This document shows positions 1 through 6,913 of a DNA stretch of 10,967 nucleotides, in pieces (within the stretch, counting starts at the first letter, position 1; each line of letters starts with the position of its first letter). The stretch is from an uncultured Oscillospiraceae bacterium (GTDB taxonomy: Bacteria; Bacillota; Clostridia; Oscillospirales; Oscillospiraceae), in assembly GCA_934621665.1 (NCBI GenBank), contig CAKTUT010000047.1:1-10967 (forward strand), written 5' to 3'. The position numbers were made by a program, and so were the translations under genes. Under the pieces are notes generated by a model. It was not told the origin of the DNA. It was given only the letters and a program-made list of their open reading frames with translations, and did not search any database.

Positions 1-1230
1 GAACGTGACATACTTAAAGCCGGTGAATTGTAGCACTTTCATCAAATTCTGGTATGCCGGGTCATACGCGCCGATTGGCATGCCGCCCGCGTGCAGATAC
101 GCGCCGCTATCAGCGGGCAAATCCATCAGCTCCATGCTGTATTCATAGCTGTTTTGCAGAAGATAATGCGCGGGTGCAGCGCAGAGCTCCTCGCGCGTAA
201 TGACGCGGTTCGCTTTTAAAAGCGCTTGCAGCCACGGCTTGCGCGCGATTTCCTCCGGCGTAAAGCGCGGGCTGTCCGGCATCCAGACCAGAACCGGTTT
301 GTTAAAGAATTTCCATACGACGTATGCTGTCTCTGGTTCAAATACAAGCTCACGGCCGCAATGCTCGGCCATGGTGCGAAAGCTCATCACGTCGGCCATT
401 TCGCGCTGATAGAAGTTGAAAACGCAAAGACCGGTCTGCTGTGCCAGAAGCGTCTCCAGCTCCGCGTCCAGTCCGCATTTATCAAGCATTCCCTTTGGCA
501 GGTTGACGTCCGGCTCAACGGTGACATCCGTCCGGCCATAGACCATTTCCAGCGTGCTGTCCATAAATGTGGTGGCCTCGCAGACCAGAAGATCGGGGTG
601 CTGAGCCTTGACATATTCCATTTCACGCAGGACATTGTCAAGATATTCACCGTGCATGACGAGGTCGCCGGTGTAGTGAAGCTTCACGTCCGGCGTCTCC
701 ACATAGAATGACCAGTCCTGATAGCTCTGCGTGCATAACAGGAACGGCAGGACTGTAATTTCGCCGACGTGCACGGCCTCGCGGTCGTGCATGGGTTTCG
801 CGGGGACAGTTCGGATGTTGTCGCTTCCAAGACCAACCGTTTCCAGCAGCGCCTCCAGCTTTTGTGCGGGCTCACTCATATAGACGTCAACGCGGTTGTC
901 CAGCATGCCAAAATAGGACATATGATCCAGATGCAGATGTGAGATGAACGTGACGGTATGGCGCGGGTCGTCACATGCAGGGGTGGGGGAGAGAAGACCG
1001 CACAGATCCTCCTTGCGGTAGATACCGTCGATCAGCGGTGCGTCATGCAGCCGCACGGCGTCGGATAGGCGGTGGCGCAGGCGCGGCTGGACATGGCCGT
1101 CAAAAACGTCAGCCGAGGGGACGTAGGCAGTGCCGATTTCCAGAAGCACGCGGTCGTTGCCGTATTCCACGGCCATGATCACGCCACCGATGGTGTGGAT
1201 ACCGGCGTAGAATGTGATTTTTGTTTTCAT
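1..1230 (-). CDS. MBL-fold metallo-hydrolase, RNase J-like/beta-CASP type (3' end cut by window edge)
   Basis: The frame is open for 410 codons from the ATG at 1228-1230 to the window edge, so the C-terminus is missing. A metal-binding HLHLDH motif lies at residues 98-103, followed by YFGML, and a TGD motif (D189) sits in KLHYTGDLVMHG. The later stretch with AGGMPIGAYDPAYQNL near residues 380-400 resembles the segment that, in large RNase J-like bacterial proteins, precedes the SGHA motif; that motif would fall just off the window. Such proteins are metal-dependent hydrolases, often nucleases or phosphodiesterases, and the substrate here is unknown. The motif III position that is usually His reads Gln168 (CTQSYQDW). 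An AAGGAAG ribosome site at 1238-1244 is 7 nt from the start. The ATG overlaps the lacI-type gene's stop by ATGA, so the two are probably co-transcribed and translationally coupled. The fold is clear; the activity is not. Confidence 0.82.
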   Translation of the reverse strand, partial: MKTKITFYAGIHTIGGVIMAVEYGNDRVLLEIGTAYVPSADVFDGHVQPRLRHRLSDAVRLHDAPLIDGIYRKEDLCGLLSPTPACDDPRHTVTFISHLHLDHMSYFGMLDNRVDVYMSEPAQKLEALLETVGLGSDNIRTVPAKPMHDREAVHVGEITVLPFLLCTQSYQDWSFYVETPDVKLHYTGDLVMHGEYLDNVLREMEYVKAQHPDLLVCEATTFMDSTLEMVYGRTDVTVEPDVNLPKGMLDKCGLDAELETLLAQQTGLCVFNFYQREMADVMSFRTMAEHCGRELVFEPETAYVVWKFFNKPVLVWMPDSPRFTPEEIARKPWLQALLKANRVITREELCAAPAHYLLQNSYEYSMELMDLPADSGAYLHAGGMPIGAYDPAYQNLMKVLQFTGFKYVTF

Positions 1231-2258
1231 AGATGATCTTCCTTTGCGCGGTAATATTGTGTACTGCTGCGAAGCAGAAGTGTGGGACTGACGACAGCGG
1301 GCGCTTCAAACGCCTCGCCGGTGCTCAGCGCGATGGCTTTCTTTACGGCAAGCTCTGCAATGCTGGCAATCGGCAGCGCCACAGTGGTCAACGGCGGGGT
1401 GATCAGTCCAGCGAGCGAAATGTTATTAAAGCCGGTTACCGACAAATCATCGGGAATGCGAATGCCGAGACGGCTGCACTGCTGGTATACACCGAGCGCG
1501 GCCATGTCATCGGCGGCGCAGATGGCCGTGATTTTCTGCGGGAGCAGCGCGGATACAGCCTGTACGCCGGACTCTACGTTGAAGTTTCCAAGATAAACAA
1601 GACTTTCATCGTACGCTACGCCGTATTCATCCAGTGCGCGCCGGTAGCCCGCAATGCGCTGCTGGCTGATGCCAAGGTCGAGCGGACCTGTGCCAAGGCC
1701 AATACGCCTGTGACCCAGCGAAAGCAGGTGCTGCGTGGCAAGATAGCTTCCGTATTCGTGATCAATGCCGATGTTGCACACCTGATCGGAGCGCATATAG
1801 TGGTCGAGAATCAGCACTGGGATGTGGCCATTGCGAATCAGACGAAAAAACTCCACCGCGTGCTCGGTACGGAACGAGGCCGAGGGGATGATGATGGCTG
1901 CGTCGGTGCTGCGTGTGATGAACAGCTTCAGATATTCATAGTCACGCTGATACAGACCATTGGAGTTGCCGAGAATAATGTTGTAGCCCAGTTTGAAGCT
2001 CTGCTCCTCTACGCATTTTGCAAGCTCAGAGTAAAACGGGTTGCTGATATCCGGAACAAGCAGGCCAAGCGTCCTGGTTTTTTGGCTTTTCAGCGACACA
2101 GCGGCAAGGTTTGGTGTATAATGCTGTCGTTCGGCGGTTTCCAGAATCTGCGTACGCACATCCTGTGAGACGCGGCACGGACGCTCATTAAGTACCAGAG
2201 AGACGATGGTTGTAGAGACGCCTACCTCCTGCGCGATGGTTTTCAGTGTCGCTTTCAT
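1227..2258 (-). CDS. LacI/GalR-family transcriptional repressor
   Basis: A 343-residue protein of normal family length. Residues 4-25 (LKTIAQEVGVSTTIVSLVLN) form the LacI helix-turn-helix, the hinge is around 45-60, and LGLLVPDISNPFYSELA at about 64-80 begins the sugar-binding-protein-like effector domain. GFNNISLAGLITPPLTTV is the usual C-terminal subdomain signature. The start at 2258 is chosen because GAGGT lies about 10 nt upstream and the protein then begins as LacI proteins do. A longer reading from a TTG at 2306 would begin inside the -10 region of the gene's own promoter. The gene is divergent from the nucleoside hydrolase/ABC operon, and an 18-bp palindrome with a central CG sits in that operon's promoter, so it is the likely regulator. 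The ISNPF and PPLTTV regions recall RbsR-like members, but the effector cannot be read from sequence. Confidence 0.93.
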   Translation of the reverse strand: MKATLKTIAQEVGVSTTIVSLVLNERPCRVSQDVRTQILETAERQHYTPNLAAVSLKSQKTRTLGLLVPDISNPFYSELAKCVEEQSFKLGYNIILGNSNGLYQRDYEYLKLFITRSTDAAIIIPSASFRTEHAVEFFRLIRNGHIPVLILDHYMRSDQVCNIGIDHEYGSYLATQHLLSLGHRRIGLGTGPLDLGISQQRIAGYRRALDEYGVAYDESLVYLGNFNVESGVQAVSALLPQKITAICAADDMAALGVYQQCSRLGIRIPDDLSVTGFNNISLAGLITPPLTTVALPIASIAELAVKKAIALSTGEAFEAPAVVSPTLLLRSSTQYYRAKEDHL

Positions 2259-2291
2259 CGGACGGATACCTCGATTTTGTGTGTTTTTGTT

Positions 2292-2320
2292 ATTATACTG
2301 AATCAAAACGGCAAATGCAA
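2292..2320 (-). promoter_or_regulatory. Promoter of the lacI-type/MBL unit
   Basis: On the minus strand TTGCAT (2315-2320) and TATAAT (2292-2297) are separated by exactly 17 bp. The -10 is a perfect sigma-A consensus and the -35 matches in four of six positions. Transcription would start near 2285, leaving a leader of about 27 nt before the ATG at 2258 with its GAGGT ribosome site. An A/T-rich stretch (2330-2400) lies upstream and could help polymerase binding. Confidence 0.75.
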
Positions 2321-2343
2321 TAGATATTCAAAAAAGAAATGCA

Positions 2344-2361
2344 TGGTTAAAAGATAAACCA
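2344..2361. promoter_or_regulatory. Inverted repeat upstream of the lacI-type -35 (possible protein site)
   Basis: TGGTT and AACCA arms are separated by 8 nt. The site sits 24 bp upstream of the -35 of the repressor promoter, in the divergent control region. It does not resemble the CG-centred operator at 2507-2524, so a different regulator or chance is possible. Confidence 0.25.
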
Positions 2362-2415
2362 AATGATTCAAAGAACAATATAAACAAAAATACGATGACT
2401 GTTTTGTAAAAAATG

Positions 2416-2438
2416 CGAAAATTACGCGTAAAATTTCG
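2416..2438. promoter_or_regulatory. CG-rich palindrome upstream of the operon promoter (possible second operator)
   Basis: CGAAA and TTTCG arms enclose TTACGCGTAA (2422-2431), itself a perfect 10-bp palindrome centred on CG. It is 30 bp upstream of the operon's -35. LacI-family proteins favour CG-centred palindromes and often use two sites, but the half-site here is TTACG rather than TAAAC as at 2511-2520. The centres are about 89 bp apart, which is not a whole number of helical turns. It is a candidate only. Confidence 0.3.
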
Positions 2439-2467
2439 GATTAGCTGTTAAATTTGTCGAAATGCTG

Positions 2468-2496
2468 TTGACATGGCGAAAATGGGATGCTATATT
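2468..2496 (+). promoter_or_regulatory. Sigma-A-type promoter of the uptake operon
   Basis: TTGACA (2468-2473, perfect -35) is followed after exactly 17 bp by TATATT (2491-2496, five of six -10 bases). Transcription should begin near 2502-2504, about 42 nt before the nucleoside hydrolase ATG at 2545. The near-consensus strength fits a promoter held off by a repressor, whose likely operator lies directly downstream. Confidence 0.8.
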
Positions 2497-2506
2497 GATA
2501 GCACGT

Positions 2507-2524
2507 TGATTAAACGTTTATTCA
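2507..2524. promoter_or_regulatory. LacI-family operator
   Basis: TGATTAAACGTTTATTCA is an 18-bp palindrome with a single mismatched pair (T/T at 2510 and 2521). Its core TAAACGTTTA (2511-2520) is perfect and has the central CG typical of LacI/GalR operators. It lies 10 bp after the -10 element, overlapping or just after the expected transcription start, which is the classic position for blocking initiation. The divergent LacI-type gene at 1227-2258 is the obvious binder. That pairing is inferred from position. Confidence 0.7.
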
Positions 2525-2544
2525 CAAAATGGAGATGCAATCGA

Positions 2545-3486
2545 ATGCAATATTTCTTCTTTGACTGTGATCCGGGGCATGATGATGTGCTTGGACTGCT
2601 TCTTGCGCTGGCCAGTCCGGAGGTTGAGATCCGCGGCATTGTGACAAGCGCTGGCAATCAGACGTCGGAAAAAACACTGCACAATACGCTGCGGTTATTA
2701 AGCATGGTGGAGCGAACGGAAATCCCGGTGATCAAGGGACTGAGCGCACCGATTCGCCGGAAGCTGACCATTGCCGCCGACGTTCACGGCGAGACAGGAC
2801 TGGACGGTGCGGATCTGGGTGAAATCCACATGAAGCCGGAGCAGGGGAACCCCATTGACTTTATGCTCCGACACATTATGTCCGCACCCGAGCCGGTTAC
2901 GGTTTTTATCACCGGACCGATGACGAACACCGCTGTGCTGCTGCTTAGTCATCCCGAGGTAAAGCCACACATCAAACAGATTTCGTTTATGGGCGGTGCG
3001 TGCTTTGGCGGCAACAAGACGCCGCTGGCTGAGTTCAACATCTATGTTGACCCAGAGGCGGCGGACGTGGTATTTGCAAGCGGCATACCGCTTGTCATGT
3101 GCGGCCTTGACGTCACGCTCAAAGCGCAGATATTCCCCGATGAGATCGAAAATATTCGAAATCTGGGCAACCGCACCGGTGCGGTGATCGCCGATCTGCT
3201 TGACTTTTTTGCGCGGACAACCACGCCGAATTTCCTCCACCCAGAGCGGCTGGAGGGCGCGCATATGCACGATCCGTGCGCGGTAGCTGCGGTGCTTGAG
3301 CCGGAACGATTTGTATTTAAAGAGATGTACGGCTATGTCAGCTGTACCGATGACGCAGCGCGCGGCTGCACGGTTCTGGACTACGACGGCATTTCCGGCA
3401 AGCCTGCAAACGTCCGTGTGGCGTTCGGTCTTGACCGCGAGTGGTTTATTGACCGTTTGACGAGGTCTATAGAGGTAATGCCATGA
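2545..3486 (+). CDS. Inosine-uridine-preferring type nucleoside hydrolase
   Basis: A 313-residue cytoplasmic enzyme of usual family length that hydrolyses the N-glycosidic bond of a ribonucleoside to a base and ribose. The Ca2+ and ribose site DxDxxxDD is present (D7, D9, D13, D14 in DCDPGHDD), with N38 in SAGNQ, the TGPMTN loop near 115-125, the MGG...EFN...DPEAA block, and the His-Asp pair H242-D243 in GAHMHDP. All expected catalytic positions look intact, so it should be active. DPGHDD is also seen in pyrimidine-preferring RihA/RihB proteins, but specificity cannot be settled here. The start at 2545 has GGAG (2531-2534) 10 nt upstream. A longer reading from the ATG at 2471 would start inside the -35 element and is rejected. 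It is the first gene of the operon and overlaps the transporter gene by ATGA. Confidence 0.93.
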   Translation: MQYFFFDCDPGHDDVLGLLLALASPEVEIRGIVTSAGNQTSEKTLHNTLRLLSMVERTEIPVIKGLSAPIRRKLTIAADVHGETGLDGADLGEIHMKPEQGNPIDFMLRHIMSAPEPVTVFITGPMTNTAVLLLSHPEVKPHIKQISFMGGACFGGNKTPLAEFNIYVDPEAADVVFASGIPLVMCGLDVTLKAQIFPDEIENIRNLGNRTGAVIADLLDFFARTTTPNFLHPERLEGAHMHDPCAVAAVLEPERFVFKEMYGYVSCTDDAARGCTVLDYDGISGKPANVRVAFGLDREWFIDRLTRSIEVMP

Positions 3487-4376
3487 AACAGACACAAAAG
3501 GCAACGCTTCTTGTTACGCTTTCCAACGTCATCTACGGCTGCTCGTTCCTTGCGACAACTGTGGCGCTGCGCGAGTCCGGCTCTGCCACCTATGGCATTG
3601 TGGCGATGCGGTTTTTCGTGGCGTTTGTCGTGCTGAGTCTGCTACTGGCGTTCCGCGTGATCCATGTGGACTATCGCAGCAAGAATGTGTGGAAGCTTCT
3701 CCCAGCGGCACTGATCTATCCGGGACTCTATTTTATCTGCGAAACGTTGGCGCTTGGCTGCGCAAGCTCTGCAATGGTCGGTGTGACCATCGGCGCAGCG
3801 CCGGTATTTGTAGCGCTGTTCTCGTGGGTATTCCTCAAAAAACGTCAGTCGCCGCTGCAAATGCTCTGTATCCTTGGCAGCATCGCCGGTGTGCTGCTGC
3901 TCAATGTGGAGGGCATCAGTGGACAGGCGTTGAGCCTGAAAGCCGTTGTGACGCTTCTTGGCGCGGTGGTGACGATGTCGGTATACAACGTTATGGTTAA
4001 CCGCGCAGGCGATCAGTTCACACCGACGGAGATCACGTATTTTATGGTGACGGTCGGCATGGTGCTGTTCGCACTGGTTGATCTGATTGCGCGAGGACCG
4101 TTTGCCGCGTTCCATGACTGTGCGTCCAGTTCATATCTGACAGCGGTGCTCTTTCTTGGCGTTTTTACCTCTGCTGGCGCAAGCTTTGCGCTCAATTACG
4201 GCCTTTGCTATCTCACGGCAGTCAAGGTTGCCGTACTCAATAACGTCACGTCTGTTGTGTCGATTCTGTGCGGTGTGATCGTGCTGCACGAGCAGTTTAC
4301 CGTCTATGGCGTGCTGGGCTGCGCGCTCGTTTTGGCGGGCTGCATCGGCTACAGCGTAATAAAAAGTGATTCCTGA
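3483..4376 (+). CDS. DMT-superfamily transporter, two EamA domains
   Basis: A 297-residue, strongly hydrophobic protein with about ten membrane-spanning segments in two EamA repeats (roughly residues 5-142 and 152-293). An early conserved stretch is YGCSFLATTVAL, and the repeat junctions carry positively charged loops (LKKRQSP, VIKSDS end). Family members move amino acids, nucleosides, bases, sugars or other metabolites across the cytoplasmic membrane, often as exporters; the substrate is not visible in the sequence. The start overlaps the nucleoside hydrolase stop (ATGA) and has AGAGGT at 3471-3476, 6 nt upstream, so the two proteins are probably made together. This suggests that it handles a nucleoside, base or sugar connected with that enzyme. 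Confidence 0.88.
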   Translation: MKQTQKATLLVTLSNVIYGCSFLATTVALRESGSATYGIVAMRFFVAFVVLSLLLAFRVIHVDYRSKNVWKLLPAALIYPGLYFICETLALGCASSAMVGVTIGAAPVFVALFSWVFLKKRQSPLQMLCILGSIAGVLLLNVEGISGQALSLKAVVTLLGAVVTMSVYNVMVNRAGDQFTPTEITYFMVTVGMVLFALVDLIARGPFAAFHDCASSSYLTAVLFLGVFTSAGASFALNYGLCYLTAVKVAVLNNVTSVVSILCGVIVLHEQFTVYGVLGCALVLAGCIGYSVIKSDS

Positions 4377-4423
4377 TGGGAAACCGTCAAATCAATAGAA
4401 AATCTATGAGGTGAATGAAAACA

Positions 4424-5770
4424 ATGAAAAGCAATTTCAGAAGATTTGCAGCGCTGGCTGCTGCGGTGCTGATGCTTGTCAGCCTGTTTGCAGGTTGTGC
4501 CAGCAAGACAGCAAATGACACCCCCGCGGCAAACGATACCCAGACAACCGACACCAAGACGAACGATAGCACACCGGCGGATAGCACCGCCGCCGCTGAA
4601 CCGACTGAGGTTGTGGTGTGGCACTGCTTCACCGACAACCAGCTGGACGCGTTCCAGAAGATTGTTGACGATTTCAACGCCAGCCAGAGCGAGGTTGTTG
4701 TCACTGTACAGGCACAGCCGTATAACGACTGGGACACCAAGGTCATGCAGGCTGTCCGCAATGGCACTGGCCCTGACATCATCTTTGACTACCCCAGCAC
4801 CGTTGCGCACTATGTTAACGATGGCTTTGTTGTGAATCTGAGCAAGTATGTGGACGATCCCGAAATCGGCATCGAGGGCTTTAAGGACTCTTTGTCTGCG
4901 TCTGTCTACGCAGAGGCAACGCAGTTTGCTGACGGTGGCCTGTACTGCATGCCGGCCTGCACTACCGGTACGGTTCTGTTCTACAACAAGACCATGTATG
5001 ATGAACTCGGTTTGAGCGTTCCCACCACGTGGGAAGAGATGGCCGAGAACTGCAAGGCGATCTATGAGGCAAAGGGCATCCCGGGCTTTGGCTATGACAG
5101 CCTGGTTGACGGCGCGCAGATCATCCTGATGCAGGCTGGCAGCCAGTATGTCGATCTTGCTGCGGGCAAGGTTGACATCAACACGGAAAGCACAGTCGCC
5201 GCATACCAGTGGTTTGCCGATCAGGTGAACGCCGGCTACTTCAAGCTCCAGCCCGACGATTACTTCTCTACTGAGTACGGCGCAGGCGCGATTGCCTCCT
5301 TTATTGGCTCTGCGGCCGGCTACAGCTATGTGGTTGACGCCGTTGGCGATTCGTTTGAACAGGCTTGCGCCCCGATTCCGCAGGGCAGCACCAAGTGGGC
5401 ACCCGCATGGAACCGCGGCTTGATTGCCTTTACCTCTGACGAGGCAACCGAGCGCGCGTCCTATCTGTTTATGAAGTACTTTGTCACCCCTGAGGTCAAC
5501 AAGGAGTGGTGCGAGGCGTTCAGCGCTGTGTCCCCCTATACCGCAGTTGCATCTGATGCAGACTTCCAGAGCTATCTGAGTGAGAACCCCGCGCTGCTGG
5601 CGCTGAACGGCGAACTTGACGCGGTTGGCTACATCCCCGCATTTGACGCGTCCTCCACGGTTCGCGACGAGATTTCCAAGGCGCTGCAGGAGGCAAGCAC
5701 CGGCATCAAGACGGCAGAGACTGCTCTGGCCGACGCCGAGGCTGTCTGCAACGCAGAAATGGCCGGCTAA
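4424..5770 (+). CDS. Extracellular solute-binding lipoprotein, family 1 (CUT1-type ABC importer)
   Basis: A 448-residue lipoprotein. It has a basic N-terminus, a hydrophobic segment and a lipobox ending FAGC with lipidated Cys25, then a Thr/Asp/Ala-rich linker to about residue 60 that tethers the domain to the membrane. The mature domain begins EVVVWHCFTDNQLDAFQKI and shows the family-1 pattern VLFYNKTMYDELGL..PTTWEEM near the middle. The WH start and YNK block resemble UgpB-like and other CUT1 sugar or sugar-phosphate binders; the ligand is unknown. An ATG at 4415 is in frame but touches the AGGTGA site (4409-4414). The ATG at 4424 has 9 nt of spacing and is preferred. The gene lies 47 bp after the DMT gene with no terminator between. 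Codons lean to C/G endings (AAG, AAC, GGC) more than in its neighbours, which fits high expression. Confidence 0.94.
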   Translation: MKSNFRRFAALAAAVLMLVSLFAGCASKTANDTPAANDTQTTDTKTNDSTPADSTAAAEPTEVVVWHCFTDNQLDAFQKIVDDFNASQSEVVVTVQAQPYNDWDTKVMQAVRNGTGPDIIFDYPSTVAHYVNDGFVVNLSKYVDDPEIGIEGFKDSLSASVYAEATQFADGGLYCMPACTTGTVLFYNKTMYDELGLSVPTTWEEMAENCKAIYEAKGIPGFGYDSLVDGAQIILMQAGSQYVDLAAGKVDINTESTVAAYQWFADQVNAGYFKLQPDDYFSTEYGAGAIASFIGSAAGYSYVVDAVGDSFEQACAPIPQGSTKWAPAWNRGLIAFTSDEATERASYLFMKYFVTPEVNKEWCEAFSAVSPYTAVASDADFQSYLSENPALLALNGELDAVGYIPAFDASSTVRDEISKALQEASTGIKTAETALADAEAVCNAEMAG

Positions 5771-5799
5771 GTCCGGACGCTGACAGATCCAACGTAACA

Positions 5800-5838
5800 C
5801 GGCGCAGGGTGTCGGCAATTGCCGGCGCTCCTGCGCCG
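5800..5838 (+). promoter_or_regulatory. Strong intercistronic hairpin between binding-protein and ATPase genes
   Basis: CGGCGCAGG (5800-5808) pairs perfectly with CCTGCGCCG (5830-5838). Inside it, 5809-5816 pairs with 5821-5828 (8 pairs, two of them G-U), leaving one bulged base (5829) and an AATT loop. That is about 17 pairs in 39 nt. No T-run follows (the next bases are CTTTGGG), so it is not a standard intrinsic terminator. Hairpins at this place in ABC operons commonly protect the upstream message and lower downstream expression, giving excess binding protein. It ends only a few nucleotides before the ATPase ribosome site (GGGAG, 5843-5847). Confidence 0.75.
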
Positions 5839-5854
5839 CTTTGGGAGAATTGAT

Positions 5855-6913
5855 ATGAAAGTTACAATTGATGGGCTGACAAAACAATACGAGGATAATT
5901 TTGCGGTACACAACTTCTCGGCGGAACTGAAAGATGGTGAACTGATTTCACTGCTTGGGCCGTCCGGCTGCGGCAAGAGCACCACGCTTTTCATGCTGGC
6001 GGGCATTACCAAGCCCACGTCGGGACGCATTTTGTTTGATGGCGAGGATGTGACCGACCAGAAGCCGGAAAAGCGCGGTATTGGTCTGGTGTTCCAGAAC
6101 TATGCACTCTATCCGCATATGACGGTATTGGAAAATATCTGCTTCCCACTGGAGGTGCAGAAAGTTCCTAAAAAAGATCGCATCGAGCGGGCAAAGAAAA
6201 TCGCAAAGCAGGTACATATTGACGAACTGCTCTCGCGCCGCCCGTCCGAACTGTCCGGCGGACAGCAGCAGCGCGTGGCAATTGCCCGCGCACTCATTAA
6301 GCAGCCGCGTTTGCTTCTGCTTGATGAACCGTTGAGCAATCTGGATGCAAGACTGCGCATTGAGATGCGCGAGGAGATTCGCCGCATCCAGCAGGAGACC
6401 GGCGTTACCACCGTATTTGTCACGCATGATCAGGAGGAGGCCATGAGCATCTCCGATCAGATTCTGCTGATGCGCAAGGGCGTTGTGATGCAGTATGACA
6501 AGCCGCAGAAGCTGTATGATGAGCCGGTAAATGACTTTGTGGCGGACTTCCTCGGCACGCCGCCCATCAATAAGCTTTCGGCTACGGTAAACGGCGGTAA
6601 GCTCTGTCTGGAGGACGGACAGACGGTTCACTTCCCAAAGTTGCCTGCGTTGCGTGAGGGACAGAAGCTCTATCTCTCGGTGCGTGCGGAAAGCTTCTTC
6701 CTGACGGAGAGCGAGCCTGCCTGCACCGGTGTTTTGAAGCAGACCTACGTTATGGGTAAGGAGCGCCTTGCGCTTTTACAGATTGGCGGGCATGACTGCC
6801 GTGCCTACATTTCGGACGTTGGCGACCACCAGCCGGGGCAGACGCTGCCGCTTGGCATCAAGAGCACCGGCGCGTTTCTCTTTGACGCGGAAACGGGAGC
6901 GCGGCTGTCATGA
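5855..6913 (+). CDS. ABC transporter ATP-binding protein, MalK/UgpC/MsmK type
   Basis: A 352-residue nucleotide-binding subunit that powers the importer at the inner face of the membrane. Walker A is GPSGCGKST (35-43), the Q-loop glutamine is Q81 in FQNYALYPHMTV, the signature LSGGQ is at 133-137, Walker B ends LLLLDEP (153-159), the D-loop is SNLD and the switch histidine is H191 in VTHDQEEAM. All are intact. Beyond about residue 240 a TOBE/OB-like regulatory domain follows, as in MalK. The start at 5855 has GGGAG 7 nt upstream. An upstream in-frame TTG at 5819 lies inside the intercistronic hairpin and is rejected. Its stop overlaps the first permease start by ATGA. Carrying its own ATPase sets this operon apart from the many Firmicute CUT1 systems that borrow a shared MsmX. 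Confidence 0.96.
   Translation: MKVTIDGLTKQYEDNFAVHNFSAELKDGELISLLGPSGCGKSTTLFMLAGITKPTSGRILFDGEDVTDQKPEKRGIGLVFQNYALYPHMTVLENICFPLEVQKVPKKDRIERAKKIAKQVHIDELLSRRPSELSGGQQQRVAIARALIKQPRLLLLDEPLSNLDARLRIEMREEIRRIQQETGVTTVFVTHDQEEAMSISDQILLMRKGVVMQYDKPQKLYDEPVNDFVADFLGTPPINKLSATVNGGKLCLEDGQTVHFPKLPALREGQKLYLSVRAESFFLTESEPACTGVLKQTYVMGKERLALLQIGGHDCRAYISDVGDHQPGQTLPLGIKSTGAFLFDAETGARLS

Noticed and set aside
1233..2168. Long plus-strand open frame opposite the repressor
   Set aside because: No recognisable domain and no ribosome site. It is the antisense shadow of a clear LacI-family gene.
2259..2306. Longer LacI-type protein starting at a TTG (2306)
   Set aside because: The added codons lie in the promoter -10 and leader. 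The ATG at 2258 has GGT/GAGG spacing and begins right at the helix-turn-helix as in other LacI proteins.
2471..2544. Longer N-terminus of the nucleoside hydrolase from the ATG at 2471
   Set aside because: It would start within the TTGACA element and span the -10 and operator. The ATG at 2545 has a good GGAG site and gives the normal protein start next to DCDPGHDD.
5819..5854. Upstream TTG start for the ATPase
   Set aside because: It lies in the loop of the strong hairpin and lacks a ribosome site; the ATG at 5855 has GGGAG 7 nt upstream.
4349..5911. Long minus-strand open frame opposite the binding protein
   Set aside because: The protein is unlike any family, rich in Cys and Arg, and mirrors the codon bias of the real gene on the other strand. 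It also crosses the intercistronic hairpin.
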